Of a stretch of DNA of 64,000 nt, positions 1 through 8,647 are shown piece by piece. The stretch spans positions 620,001-684,000 of the forward strand of contig NZ_FTPP01000001.1 of NCBI RefSeq assembly GCF_900156345.1, in the 5' to 3' direction. The translations under genes and the position numbers were made by a program. A model generated the notes under the pieces. The model did no database searches, was not told the origin of the DNA, and saw only the letters and a program-made list of their open reading frames with translations. The stretch is from Pontibacter indicus (GTDB lineage Bacteria > Bacteroidota > Bacteroidia > Cytophagales > Hymenobacteraceae). Numbering within the stretch: the stretch's first letter is position 1; each line of letters opens with the position of its first letter.

Positions 1-24
1 TTTCATTTGATTCATTTAGTTTGT

Positions 25-3000
25 ATGAATAAATTCTACTCTTTCGCCTACAGAGAACAAACCAGACGTGCGTTTTTTTTAGTGCTCTTTATAGTAGCTG
101 CATTTGCCGGAATCAAAAGTACAGCTGCCTCTTTTTCCTTTGCTTTTTTCGCCACCGCACCAGCCGCAGTCAAAGCGCAGCCCTCACTAGTGGGAGCCAT
201 CACGGTGCAGTGGAATGCCGTAACTGGCGCCAGCCAATACATTATTGAGCGTTCGCTGCTGGCCGACAGAGGCTTTGAGGCGCACGCCACGGTTGCTCCC
301 GTCAGCGGCAAAACAACCTATACCTACCGCGATACCGGACTGGGCTACGGCGAAAGCTATTTCTACCGCGTGAAAGCCGTGACAAGCTCCGGCGACTCTC
401 CCTGGAGCACGACGGTGAGCGCCACTACATACGCGCAGACCAAAACATTTAACATCATGCCGCTCGGCGACTCCAACACCCACGGCACCCGATTCAGCGA
501 CATGCGCCCGGACGAGCAACGCATCGCGTACCGCAAACAGCTTTATGACCTGCTCACTGGGGCCCGTGCCCGTTTCACCTATGTGGGCAGTGAGCGGTCG
601 GGCAGTGCTTTTCTGGCAAACGATCAGAACGCAGGCTTTTCAGGATCACGCACAGGTGATATAGCAAGCCTGCTTAAAACCAGCAGTTACCGCAACCAGG
701 GCAATGAATTGGTATCGCGTGGCTCGGGCACCTACCTGGACAAATTTAACCCGGATGTGGTGCTGCTGCACCTGGGCACCAACGGCGGGCAGTGGGGCGT
801 GACGGACGATGACCAGGCCATTGCCGAAATGGCCGCCATACTCGACGAAGTGGACGCTTATGAAGCCAGAGCCAACAAGGAAGTGACCGTTGTGTTGGGA
901 CTTATCATCAACCGGGTACTTCAGCCGAATGATCCGGCGGCAGTTGAGTTTACTTCCCGATTCAACGTGAAGCTGGCCGCCATGGCCGAAAACCGCATCC
1001 GTACCAAAAGCGACCGCCTGATCGTGGTGGACATGGAGAAAGCGGCCGGCCTCGTTTACCGCATGGCCAGTGAGGGAGGCGACTTCGACGACAGCCTGCA
1101 TCCATCAGTGTCGGGCTATCAGAAAATGGCAAACCAGTGGTTCAAGGCTTTGGAGCCTTTGCTCAAGCCCTCTACCGTTGGCACCGGTGCCCCGGAAACC
1201 ACCATCACGCAAAAGCCGACCGAGATATCAAAAGAGAAATCGCCCGCCTTCGCCTTTACAAGCAATAAAAGCCCCGTTTACTTTGAAGTAAGTCTGAACG
1301 GTGCGGAATACGCGGTGGTGAGTACGCCCTATACCTTGAGCAACCTGGCTGACGGACGCTATACCTTGTCGGTGCGGGCAGTGGATGCCGCCGGCCGAAA
1401 AGATGCCACACCAGCCACCCATACCTGGACCATCGTCACCGAACCGCCAACGCCACCCGTTTTCACAGCGGTGACCGAAGACCGTGGCCCTGTCAACAAC
1501 GACCGTGTGACTTCGGATAACACCATCCGCTTATCTGGAAAGGCACAGAATGGGGTAGAGGTAACGGTGAGCGAAGCCGAACGCGGCGTGCTGGGCAAAG
1601 TGAACACCAACGACAACGGCGACTGGACTTTCAATTACGAAGGCACAGCCTTGCCGGCGGGCGTTTACCGTTTCACCGCTACCGCAACCGACATAGCAGG
1701 CAATGTGAGCAAGGTCAGCAGCACTTTTGAAGTTACCATCGACCTGACCCGTCCGGATGTAGCCCTGAGCACCGATGCCAAAGCGCCGGTTACCGCAGCC
1801 TTCCCGGTACAGCTTAAATTCACAGAAGAGGTATACGGCCTGGCTGCGGGGGACATTACCGTGACGGGCGCTACATTGGGTGATCTGAAGGAAGTAAACA
1901 AATCTACCTACACGGCCACCATCACGCCACCTGCCAATGGGCAGGGTACGGTTGCCATTAGTCTGGCTGCGTCCAAAGCGACTGACCTGGCCGGCAATGC
2001 CAACACGGCTTCTGACAAACTGGAGATTACCTATGACCTGAAGCGCCCGAAAGTGACGCTGAGCTCGGATGCCCCGCAGCTCGTGAAAGCGCCGTTTTCA
2101 GTGAAGTTTACGTTTGATGAACCGATCATCGGCTTCACAGCTGCTTCGATCAGCGTGCAGAACGGAACGGCAGGGAATCTACAGTCTGAGAGCGCGACCG
2201 TCTATACCGCTACCATCAGTCCGACAACGGATGGCGAAGTAGTGGTGAGTCTGGCGGAGAACAAAGTGAAGGACGAGGCTGGCAATGGCAACGAGGCTTC
2301 TGCAGAACTGAAGCGCCTCTATGACGTGGCCCCGCCAACCGTCACACTGGCTACTACGGCGGCCGAACTGACGAATGCCGCTATACCTGTCACGGTTACG
2401 TTCAGTGAGCCTGTCACCGGACTTGCCTTGACCTCTTTTAGTACCACCAACGGCAAGCTGAGCAACCTGCAGAAAACGGGCAACACCACCTATACCTTGG
2501 TACTGACGCCTGAAAAAGACGGCGAGGTAAGCCTGCTGTTGGCTGCTGGCAAAGTCGAAGACCAGGCCGGAAACGGGAACACCGCCTCCAACATGCTCAA
2601 GCGCCAATACGATGCTACGGCGCCTACCGTGGTGCTGAGCACAGATGCACCGGAACTGACCAACAAGCCTTTTACAGTAAGCTTTCAGTTTAGCGAAGCA
2701 GTGGAAGGGTTTGCTTTGGCCGACATCACGGTAGCGAACGGTGCAGCCAGCGAGTTTAAGAAAACAGACGACAACAAGTATAGCGCCCTGATCAGACCCG
2801 CAGCCGATGGCGAGGTGACCGTGCGACTGGCAGCAGGTATAGCGCAGGATGCGGCGGGCAACCCTAATGCCGCCTCCAGTGCACTGAGCATCCGCTACGA
2901 CGCTACCGCCCCATCCGGCTACGCCGTGGCTTTCGGCACCGACAAAGTGGACCATAACAACCAAAACCAGGTTGCCTTCAGCGTGAAAGGAGCGGAGCAG

Positions 3001-4035
3001 GGAGCCACTTACTTCTACACCATCAGCAGCGACAAAGGTGGCACCGAAGTATCGGGCACAGCCAGCACAACAGCCACCTCCTTTACTATCGATAATCTCT
3101 ATTTGAGCGGTTTGAACGATGGCACGCTCACCCTCCGTTTTTACCAGGTGGACGCCGCCGGCAACCGCGGGGCTGATGCCACGGCGCAGGTGGTGAAGTT
3201 GACCAAGAACATTGCAGCGGTGAGCAGCCTGGATGCGATCAGCGTCAAGTTCCGGACCAGCTTCGAGGACCTGCCATTGCCCTCGCAGGTGAAGGTGCGC
3301 TATACCAACGGCGAGGAAGAAGACCTGGAGATAAAGTGGCAACAGGGCAACTACAATGGACTGGAGCCCGGCACCTATACCTTGAGAGGAGACCTGGTGC
3401 TGAAGCCGAACACCACCAACCAGGACAACCGCAAGGCTAACATCGCCGTGACCGTGGAGCCGAACCAACCACCGACAGCCGTCGCCATCAGCCAGAATTC
3501 GTTTAAACCGGATGCCCCTCCGGTGGATCCCTTGCTGACTTTCAGCACCACCGATCCGGATGATGACACCCATACCTATACCTTGGTGAACGGACAGGGC
3601 GCCCAACACAACGGCTATTTTGAGCTCCGGGACGACAAGCTTTACCTGAAAGCTACGAACGGTTTGTCGGGCATCCGCAACTTCCAGATCCGGGTGCGCA
3701 CCACTGATCCTTACCAGAACAGTTTTGAGCAGACATTCACCCTGAACAAGGAGGTATACCAACCGGCCAACCCGATAAAACTGGTGAACGCCTTCTCGCC
3801 GGACGGCGATGGTGTGAACGATACCTGGACCGTGCCCGAACTCCGGTATTATGACGAAGTCAGCATTCAGGTGTTCGACCGGGCAGGCAGGAGGCTCTTC
3901 CACACCACCAACCCGGAGCAGGGCTGGGACGGCCGCAGTCAGGACGGGCAAGTCAAGGAGGGGTCTTATTTCTACATCATCGAGGTGAAGGACATTAACC
4001 TGGTGCAGAAGGGTGTATTAACGGTACTTAAGTAA
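25..4035 (+). CDS. Secreted SGNH/GDSL hydrolase with fibronectin III, Ig-like repeats and T9SS type B sorting domain
   Basis: Large secreted or cell-surface protein, probably an esterase or carbohydrate deacetylase exported by the type IX secretion system. I chose ATG at 25: it leads into a basic, then hydrophobic signal peptide, while the in-frame TTG at 7 adds nothing. Domains in order: a fibronectin III-like module (about 50-135); an SGNH hydrolase (about 140-390) with the GDSN block (Ser150), a GTN block and the DSLH block (Asp356, His359); Ig-like modules; four near-identical repeats of about 96 residues (about 573-958) that each end near DxAGN; further Ig and cadherin-like modules; and a C-terminal gliding-motility-type (CHU_C) domain from about 1250 with AFSPDGDGVNDTW. 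That last domain is the known T9SS type B sorting signal. The PorP/SprF gene follows after 5 bases, the usual pairing. The substrate is unknown. Confidence 0.88.
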   Translation: MNKFYSFAYREQTRRAFFLVLFIVAAFAGIKSTAASFSFAFFATAPAAVKAQPSLVGAITVQWNAVTGASQYIIERSLLADRGFEAHATVAPVSGKTTYTYRDTGLGYGESYFYRVKAVTSSGDSPWSTTVSATTYAQTKTFNIMPLGDSNTHGTRFSDMRPDEQRIAYRKQLYDLLTGARARFTYVGSERSGSAFLANDQNAGFSGSRTGDIASLLKTSSYRNQGNELVSRGSGTYLDKFNPDVVLLHLGTNGGQWGVTDDDQAIAEMAAILDEVDAYEARANKEVTVVLGLIINRVLQPNDPAAVEFTSRFNVKLAAMAENRIRTKSDRLIVVDMEKAAGLVYRMASEGGDFDDSLHPSVSGYQKMANQWFKALEPLLKPSTVGTGAPETTITQKPTEISKEKSPAFAFTSNKSPVYFEVSLNGAEYAVVSTPYTLSNLADGRYTLSVRAVDAAGRKDATPATHTWTIVTEPPTPPVFTAVTEDRGPVNNDRVTSDNTIRLSGKAQNGVEVTVSEAERGVLGKVNTNDNGDWTFNYEGTALPAGVYRFTATATDIAGNVSKVSSTFEVTIDLTRPDVALSTDAKAPVTAAFPVQLKFTEEVYGLAAGDITVTGATLGDLKEVNKSTYTATITPPANGQGTVAISLAASKATDLAGNANTASDKLEITYDLKRPKVTLSSDAPQLVKAPFSVKFTFDEPIIGFTAASISVQNGTAGNLQSESATVYTATISPTTDGEVVVSLAENKVKDEAGNGNEASAELKRLYDVAPPTVTLATTAAELTNAAIPVTVTFSEPVTGLALTSFSTTNGKLSNLQKTGNTTYTLVLTPEKDGEVSLLLAAGKVEDQAGNGNTASNMLKRQYDATAPTVVLSTDAPELTNKPFTVSFQFSEAVEGFALADITVANGAASEFKKTDDNKYSALIRPAADGEVTVRLAAGIAQDAAGNPNAASSALSIRYDATAPSGYAVAFGTDKVDHNNQNQVAFSVKGAEQGATYFYTISSDKGGTEVSGTASTTATSFTIDNLYLSGLNDGTLTLRFYQVDAAGNRGADATAQVVKLTKNIAAVSSLDAISVKFRTSFEDLPLPSQVKVRYTNGEEEDLEIKWQQGNYNGLEPGTYTLRGDLVLKPNTTNQDNRKANIAVTVEPNQPPTAVAISQNSFKPDAPPVDPLLTFSTTDPDDDTHTYTLVNGQGAQHNGYFELRDDKLYLKATNGLSGIRNFQIRVRTTDPYQNSFEQTFTLNKEVYQPANPIKLVNAFSPDGDGVNDTWTVPELRYYDEVSIQVFDRAGRRLFHTTNPEQGWDGRSQDGQVKEGSYFYIIEVKDINLVQKGVLTVLK

Positions 4036-4040
4036 GCGTA

Positions 4041-5036
4041 ATGAACAGAATATTTTTAGCAGCGATACTTTTTTTGACCATTTCGGGACTGCAGGCGCAG
4101 AACCGCAAGTATATCAGCAATTTCTCGGCCTTTCAGCACTACTACAACCCGGCGCTTACCGGCAATGAAGGCTCCATGGTCCGGACCTATTACCGCAACC
4201 AGTGGACGGGCTTTGAAGATGCTCCCAAAACACTGTTTTTCTCCGGTGAACTGGATCTGGCGGACCTGAACAAGACAACAGATAAAACCAGCCACTACCA
4301 GTTCCGGGATTCGCGCAGTAATTATATGGGTGCGCAACACGCCTTTGGCCTGATTGCCCTGCAGGAGCGCTTCGGCCCGACCAGAGAAACGCAGCTTGGC
4401 CTGAATTATGGTACCGGCGTGCGACTCTCGCAGTCGCTCAGCCTGCGGTTCGGCACCTCGCTTACCTTCAACAACTTCCGCCTCGATGGCAACAGCCTGG
4501 TGGTGGATAACACCGGCGACCCGCGCTTCCAACACGTGCTCAACAACCAGAACAGCATGAGCAAGTTCGACCTGAACCTCGGTTTTGCCCTGGCATCTGC
4601 CAATTATTACCTCGGCTACGCGATGCAGGACATCACCAGAGGGCACTTTTTGAAAGGGGGCGATAATTTCATGAAAGATGTGTACACCCGCAAGCACCTT
4701 TTGCAGGCTGGTTTCCGGGCCTCGCTGGCAGAGCCCTTTGGGCTAATTGTCAACGGCCTTTACCAGTACGATGAGCAGCTGAAAGGCACTGTAGAAGGGC
4801 AGGCGAAAGTGGTGTATGACGAACTGTTGTGGCTAGGTGCCGGTTATCGTAACGACCAGGCCTTTCATGTGGCAGCCGGTCTGCATTACCGCCAGTTCCG
4901 TATTACCTACGCCTACGAAAGCCCCATCAAAGAGGCCCGCTCCATCAGCCGCTCCACCAACGAAATCGGGCTGGCCTATACCTTCCGTCAGCTTCCGACA
5001 GTCCGCACAGGCAGTAGCAGACCTTCGTTCTGGTAG
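4041..5036 (+). CDS. PorP/SprF family type IX secretion membrane protein
   Basis: 331-residue outer-membrane beta-barrel of the PorP/SprF family. Members of the family work with T9SS substrates that carry type B sorting domains, probably anchoring them at the surface. The sequence has a signal peptide ending near LQAQ. The typical family opening follows, with YNPALTGNEG soon after the signal, then alternating beta-strand segments ending in an aromatic residue (SFW). The gene starts 5 bases after the stop of the SGNH/CHU_C protein, so the two are almost certainly cotranscribed and functionally paired. Length is normal for the family. The partner assignment comes from adjacency and is inference. 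Confidence 0.88.
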   Translation: MNRIFLAAILFLTISGLQAQNRKYISNFSAFQHYYNPALTGNEGSMVRTYYRNQWTGFEDAPKTLFFSGELDLADLNKTTDKTSHYQFRDSRSNYMGAQHAFGLIALQERFGPTRETQLGLNYGTGVRLSQSLSLRFGTSLTFNNFRLDGNSLVVDNTGDPRFQHVLNNQNSMSKFDLNLGFALASANYYLGYAMQDITRGHFLKGGDNFMKDVYTRKHLLQAGFRASLAEPFGLIVNGLYQYDEQLKGTVEGQAKVVYDELLWLGAGYRNDQAFHVAAGLHYRQFRITYAYESPIKEARSISRSTNEIGLAYTFRQLPTVRTGSSRPSFW

Positions 5037-5039
5037 GAT

Positions 5040-6290
5040 CTAGCCCGCGTGCGATACCAGGCCAATCGGGATAAGGAGCTCAAAGGAAGTCCCGAGGCCC
5101 GGGGTGCTTTGTACCTGCATGGTACCGCGCAGGCTCTCGAGGAGTTGGCGCACGAGTTGTAAGCCCATGCCGAAGCCATGCTCGCCCTGCGTACCAACGG
5201 TGCTCGGCGCCTTTCCCTTCACGATCGCATCGACCTGCTCCTGGCTAAGGCCTATACCTGTGTCCTGCACCTGAATTTTCAGTACCCGGTTGTTCTGAGA
5301 CATGGTCAGGTCCAGGCTAACAGTAACCTCGCCCAGTGGAGGCGTGAACTTAAGGGCGTTGGAAACCAGGTTCACGGTAATCTGCATCAGCCTGTTTTTG
5401 CTGAAAATGATGTTGCCGAGCTCTTCATTGATGTGCACCGCAAAGCCGATGGCCTTTTCGGAGGCCTGCGGCTGGAAGAGTTGCTCCAGCGCGTCTTTGA
5501 ATTTCGAAAGTGTGGTTTCATTCTCGATCTCGGGTTGAGCTGCCTGCATTTGTGTGGGCTGGAGAATCTCATCAGCCAGTGTCAGCAGCGAAGTACCGCT
5601 TTTATGAATCATCAGGCATATCTTTAGCACCTCTTCCGGACTACTTTTGCCTTCCTTTTGGATCAGCCTTTTCGCCAGCCCCGTTATTCCGCCAATCGGA
5701 CCGCGCACATCATGGGCTACCCGCCGATTCACCGCTCTGGCCTCCGCCAGCTCGCTGCGCAAGGTATGCACCTCCTTCAGGAGCAGCAGCCGTTTTACGA
5801 TTTCATTGGCCAGGGACTTAAGCAGGTCTTTTTCGTCAGTAGAAAGTTTTACCTCTTCTTTGTCCACTACACAAAGTGCGCCTATGTTGTGACCGTCCGG
5901 GGTACGCAGCGGTACGCCAAAGTAATAGCGCAGCATGGGACCGTCTTCGATGCCGGGCAGTTCTCTGAAGCGTTCATCTTCCTGCAGGTTCTGTACCTCA
6001 AAATGATCCTCTTCCAGAATCGTGTACTGGCAAACCGTATTTTCGCGGGGCGTCTGCATAACCGCCATGCCATGTCCGGCAACCGTCCACTGTGTGTAAA
6101 GGTCGATCAGGTTCACCAGCGAGATTTCTGTGCCGGTTACCCGGGCAGCCAGGCTGGTGAGTTCTGCAAACTCCTGGTCTAAGGCATTGTAGTCTAAGTC
6201 AAAAGACAATAGGTCAAAGACACGCTTGCTTTCATTTTCAGGATAAGGCGCTTGCCGGGAGTTGGTGGTGGGCATGCAGGTAGAAGACAT
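5040..6290 (-). CDS. GAF-domain sensor histidine kinase
   Basis: 416-residue histidine kinase with no membrane segment, so probably cytoplasmic. A GAF sensor domain (about 35-165) is followed by a short coiled linker and a HisKA-like dimerisation domain with the phospho-acceptor His193 in AHDVRGP. The HATPase_c domain shows the N-box (NLVSNALKF, about 307), the G1 box DTGIGL (343) and the G2 box GFGMGL (372). No receiver domain or response-regulator gene lies next to it, so it is an orphan kinase here. It converges on the PorP gene with only 3 bases between the stop codons and no clear terminator. The GAF ligand cannot be read from the sequence. ATG at 6290 is the only good start. Confidence 0.88.
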   Translation of the reverse strand: MSSTCMPTTNSRQAPYPENESKRVFDLLSFDLDYNALDQEFAELTSLAARVTGTEISLVNLIDLYTQWTVAGHGMAVMQTPRENTVCQYTILEEDHFEVQNLQEDERFRELPGIEDGPMLRYYFGVPLRTPDGHNIGALCVVDKEEVKLSTDEKDLLKSLANEIVKRLLLLKEVHTLRSELAEARAVNRRVAHDVRGPIGGITGLAKRLIQKEGKSSPEEVLKICLMIHKSGTSLLTLADEILQPTQMQAAQPEIENETTLSKFKDALEQLFQPQASEKAIGFAVHINEELGNIIFSKNRLMQITVNLVSNALKFTPPLGEVTVSLDLTMSQNNRVLKIQVQDTGIGLSQEQVDAIVKGKAPSTVGTQGEHGFGMGLQLVRQLLESLRGTMQVQSTPGLGTSFELLIPIGLVSHAG

Positions 6291-6301
6291 GGTTGTATAA
6301 G

Positions 6302-7369
6302 CTAAACGAGTTGGCGAGGGGAGGAAATTGTGCGGTCTGCTTTAACAAGCGCTATTTGGCGCAATTGGTGAACGGTGAGCACGGCCATGGAGAACAGCAG
6401 AACAGCCACCAGCTGGTGCAGCACGCCCAGGCTGATCGGCACACGAAGTACCAGCGTGAAGATGCCCAACAATACTTGTGCTATACCTGTGAGCAGTAGT
6501 AAGTTAGTCATCTGTCGGGCATTACCTACCCAAAACTGCTGTCGTACCCTGTACCACAGCAATATGATGCCGCCTAGCGCCACAAAAGCAAACCAGCGGT
6601 GCAAGAACTGCATAGCCACGCCATTCTCAAAAAATTCAGCTATGGAAATACCCTGGAACACGTCTGGAAGGAGCGTACCCTGCATCAGCGGCCAGGTATT
6701 GTAAGAGAAGCCGGACTTAAGTCCCGCCACAAAAGCTCCCAGCACAATCTGCACCAGCACAGCGCTCAGCACCCACCACGACAAGGTATAGGCTGGTCGC
6801 CTGCCTTTGGAACTGCTTTGTACAGGTGCCACCAAATCGGCCACCGTCCAGAGGATCGTGCCCACCAGCAGCAGGGCCATACACAGGTGCGCGGCCAACC
6901 GGTAGTGACTCACATGCGGGTTTTCACTTAGTCCGCTCATCACCATCACCCAGCCCATCACGCCCTGCGCCATACCTAGTAACAGGATCAGGATGAGACG
7001 TTTTACGAGCCAGGGAGCCAGTGCTTTGCGGTAAAGGAAGTAAAGGAAAGGAACAATGAAAACAACACCAATCAGGCGGCCCAGCAGGCGGTGCAGGTAC
7101 TCCCACATGAAAATCTGCTTGAAGCCCGCCAGGTCCATGCTGAAGTTGAGTTTCTGGTACTCCGGAAACTGCTTGTACTTGTCGAACATCACGAGCCACT
7201 CGGCCTCCGAGAGCGGGGGCAGTGTGCCTGAGATGAGGTTCCACTCCGTGATGGAAAGGCCGGAGCCGGTCAGGCGAGTGATGCCCCCGATGATGACCAT
7301 GGCCACCACCAGCACAATGCCGCTGATGAGCCAGATAATGACAGGTTTGGAAACCGTATTTTGTCGCAT
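6302..7369 (-). CDS. ctaA: Heme A synthase (COX15/CtaA family)
   Basis: Integral membrane enzyme that oxidises the C8 methyl group of heme O to make heme A for aa3-type cytochrome oxidases. The 355-residue protein has about eight predicted membrane helices. The family signature GGITRLTGSGLSITEW lies just after the first helix. Histidines expected to ligate the two hemes are visible in EYLHRLLGR, HVSHYRLAAH, FLHRWFAF and VLHQLVAV. The long loop after helix 1 resembles the mitochondrial and alphaproteobacterial Cox15 type more than the short Bacillus CtaA. The gene is 11 bases upstream of the GAF kinase on the same strand. No cytochrome oxidase genes are adjacent. Confidence 0.93.
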   Translation of the reverse strand: MRQNTVSKPVIIWLISGIVLVVAMVIIGGITRLTGSGLSITEWNLISGTLPPLSEAEWLVMFDKYKQFPEYQKLNFSMDLAGFKQIFMWEYLHRLLGRLIGVVFIVPFLYFLYRKALAPWLVKRLILILLLGMAQGVMGWVMVMSGLSENPHVSHYRLAAHLCMALLLVGTILWTVADLVAPVQSSSKGRRPAYTLSWWVLSAVLVQIVLGAFVAGLKSGFSYNTWPLMQGTLLPDVFQGISIAEFFENGVAMQFLHRWFAFVALGGIILLWYRVRQQFWVGNARQMTNLLLLTGIAQVLLGIFTLVLRVPISLGVLHQLVAVLLFSMAVLTVHQLRQIALVKADRTISSPRQLV

Positions 7370-7444
7370 AACATGGAAAAAGACAAATATCCATGTTTTT
7401 GGCCTGTCAGAAGATGATAAATGTCACTTTTTTCAAATTTATAC

Positions 7445-7903
7445 CTAGGTAGTTCGCACCGTGTTCAGAACTTCTGTTGGAGAGCTTTTAGTGGATATGG
7501 CATCAAAATCGCCGCGCAGGGCCTTGAGGGCGTAGCGTTCCTCGTCAATCTCCCGTCGGCTGCGGATGCCGAGCGACCGCATGATGGGCAGGGGAGGGCA
7601 CCAACCCTGCAGCCCGTGCTGCAGCAGAAAGGCAGACACGATACCGGGTAGAATGAACCAGCGCCTGTTTACAAAAGCGCCCAGCAAAGTGCCGGAAAGC
7701 GCAAGGGTAGAGGCATTTACCTCCAAGGTACGTTCGATGCTCCACTCCTGGTCGAGCTCCCGGATACGCTCTGAAATTTCGGCGTAGCTGCGCCCTTTGT
7801 AGCGGCTTATGCTGTGTCGGATAGAGCTGTCTATCCGCTCGTTTATACTGTCGGCCGTGCTCTCACGCACGCGCCCTTGTTCTTCCTGATCTATCGTTGC
7901 CAT
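7445..7903 (-). CDS. Small membrane protein with DUF2892 (YgaP-type) domain
   Basis: 152-residue protein. The N-terminal half is charged and helical (about 1-55). Residues about 60-115 match the DUF2892 family, found as the membrane anchor of YgaP-like proteins: two hydrophobic segments (a helix near LSGTLLGAFVNRRW and one near PGIVSAFLLQHGLQGW), followed by the typical PPLPIMRSLGIRSRREID. No rhodanese domain is attached, so this is the stand-alone form. Function is unknown; the domain often occurs near sulfur or metal genes, and here it is a few hundred bases from a copper efflux locus but on the opposite strand. ATG at 7903 is the start. Confidence 0.7.
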   Translation of the reverse strand: MATIDQEEQGRVRESTADSINERIDSSIRHSISRYKGRSYAEISERIRELDQEWSIERTLEVNASTLALSGTLLGAFVNRRWFILPGIVSAFLLQHGLQGWCPPLPIMRSLGIRSRREIDEERYALKALRGDFDAISTKSSPTEVLNTVRTT

Positions 7904-8079
7904 TTGGTTTGGGTCGTGAATATCTTACTATAGTGCTATACGTCTTTGCACGAATATTTAGTTGTGCTGAAGAGGAATCATGTCGCGAGTAAGATGCGGT
8001 ATGGCGCCAATCGGCGGTCTTTCGTCGTTTTTCATAAGCTTTCGTACAAAATCTGTAAGCCACTTCGGCTTTTACTGGC

Positions 8080-8087
8080 TATATTTG
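8080..8087 (+). promoter_or_regulatory. Candidate Bacteroidota -7 promoter element
   Basis: TATATTTG matches the Bacteroidota sigma-A -7 consensus TAnnTTTG and sits 33-40 bases upstream of the small HYC_CC_PP-type gene that opens the copper efflux locus. I see no convincing TTG box at the usual upstream spacing, so the call is tentative. Confidence 0.35.
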
Positions 8088-8120
8088 CAAAAAAACAGTA
8101 CTTTCGTCTGAAGAGACACT

Positions 8121-8546
8121 TTGATATTGAAGCTAATTCGCACCATACTGACCCTGACACTGGCCTTGCTGGTTGTTTTCTCCTCTGTGGGGATGACGAT
8201 CACACAGCATTTGTGCGCAGGGGAGGTGATGGCCACGGCGTTCTTCTCGCATAGCGCCAACTGCGAAATGGAGAAGCAGCGCGAGTCCCTGCCAGACTGC
8301 CACAAACCGGTGATGGACGACGACTGCTGCCAGAACCAGACGCTGGTACTGGAAGTGGAAGACGAGCAGCAAGTCAGCCCGACCTTTAAACTGTCCGTTC
8401 CGGATATGACCTTTATCGCTGCCTTCACGGCGGTGTGGTCAGCCTTTTTCCAACTTTATGAACCGGCCTATACCCATGTGCCGGACTACGCACCGCCCTA
8501 CCTGGCGTTGGACATCCCCGTTCTGGTGCAATCCTTCCTGCTATAA
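8121..8546 (+). CDS. HYC_CC_PP family protein linked to metal efflux
   Basis: 141-residue exported or membrane-anchored protein with the features of a Bacteroidota family named for its conserved motifs: a His-x-Cys motif after an N-terminal hydrophobic segment (QHLCAG), a later Cys-Cys pair (DDDCCQNQ) and a Pro-Pro motif near the end (YAPPYL). Further Cys and His residues (NCEMEK, DCHKP) give a metal-binding look. Family members are commonly found next to copper/silver RND pumps, as here with CusA 100 bases downstream. The exact biochemical role is unknown. There is no ATG before the hydrophobic segment; TTG at 8121 or 8127 is the likely start, because the first ATG (codon 25) would remove most of the signal segment. 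Confidence 0.65.
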   Translation: MILKLIRTILTLTLALLVVFSSVGMTITQHLCAGEVMATAFFSHSANCEMEKQRESLPDCHKPVMDDDCCQNQTLVLEVEDEQQVSPTFKLSVPDMTFIAAFTAVWSAFFQLYEPAYTHVPDYAPPYLALDIPVLVQSFLL

Positions 8547-8647
8547 ACCCGCTTTTTCGATGATGCCCGGCCACGCTGGTCAGGTATAGCTTTTGGTTTT
8601 CCCCAACCGGGAAAGGCCATTTTCATTTGCATTCAATCGAACAAAGC

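Noticed and set aside
2179..3951. 590-codon open frame on the minus strand
   Set aside because: It is antisense to the Ig repeats of the first gene. Its product is low-complexity, has no family signature and repeats with the period of the Ig domains.
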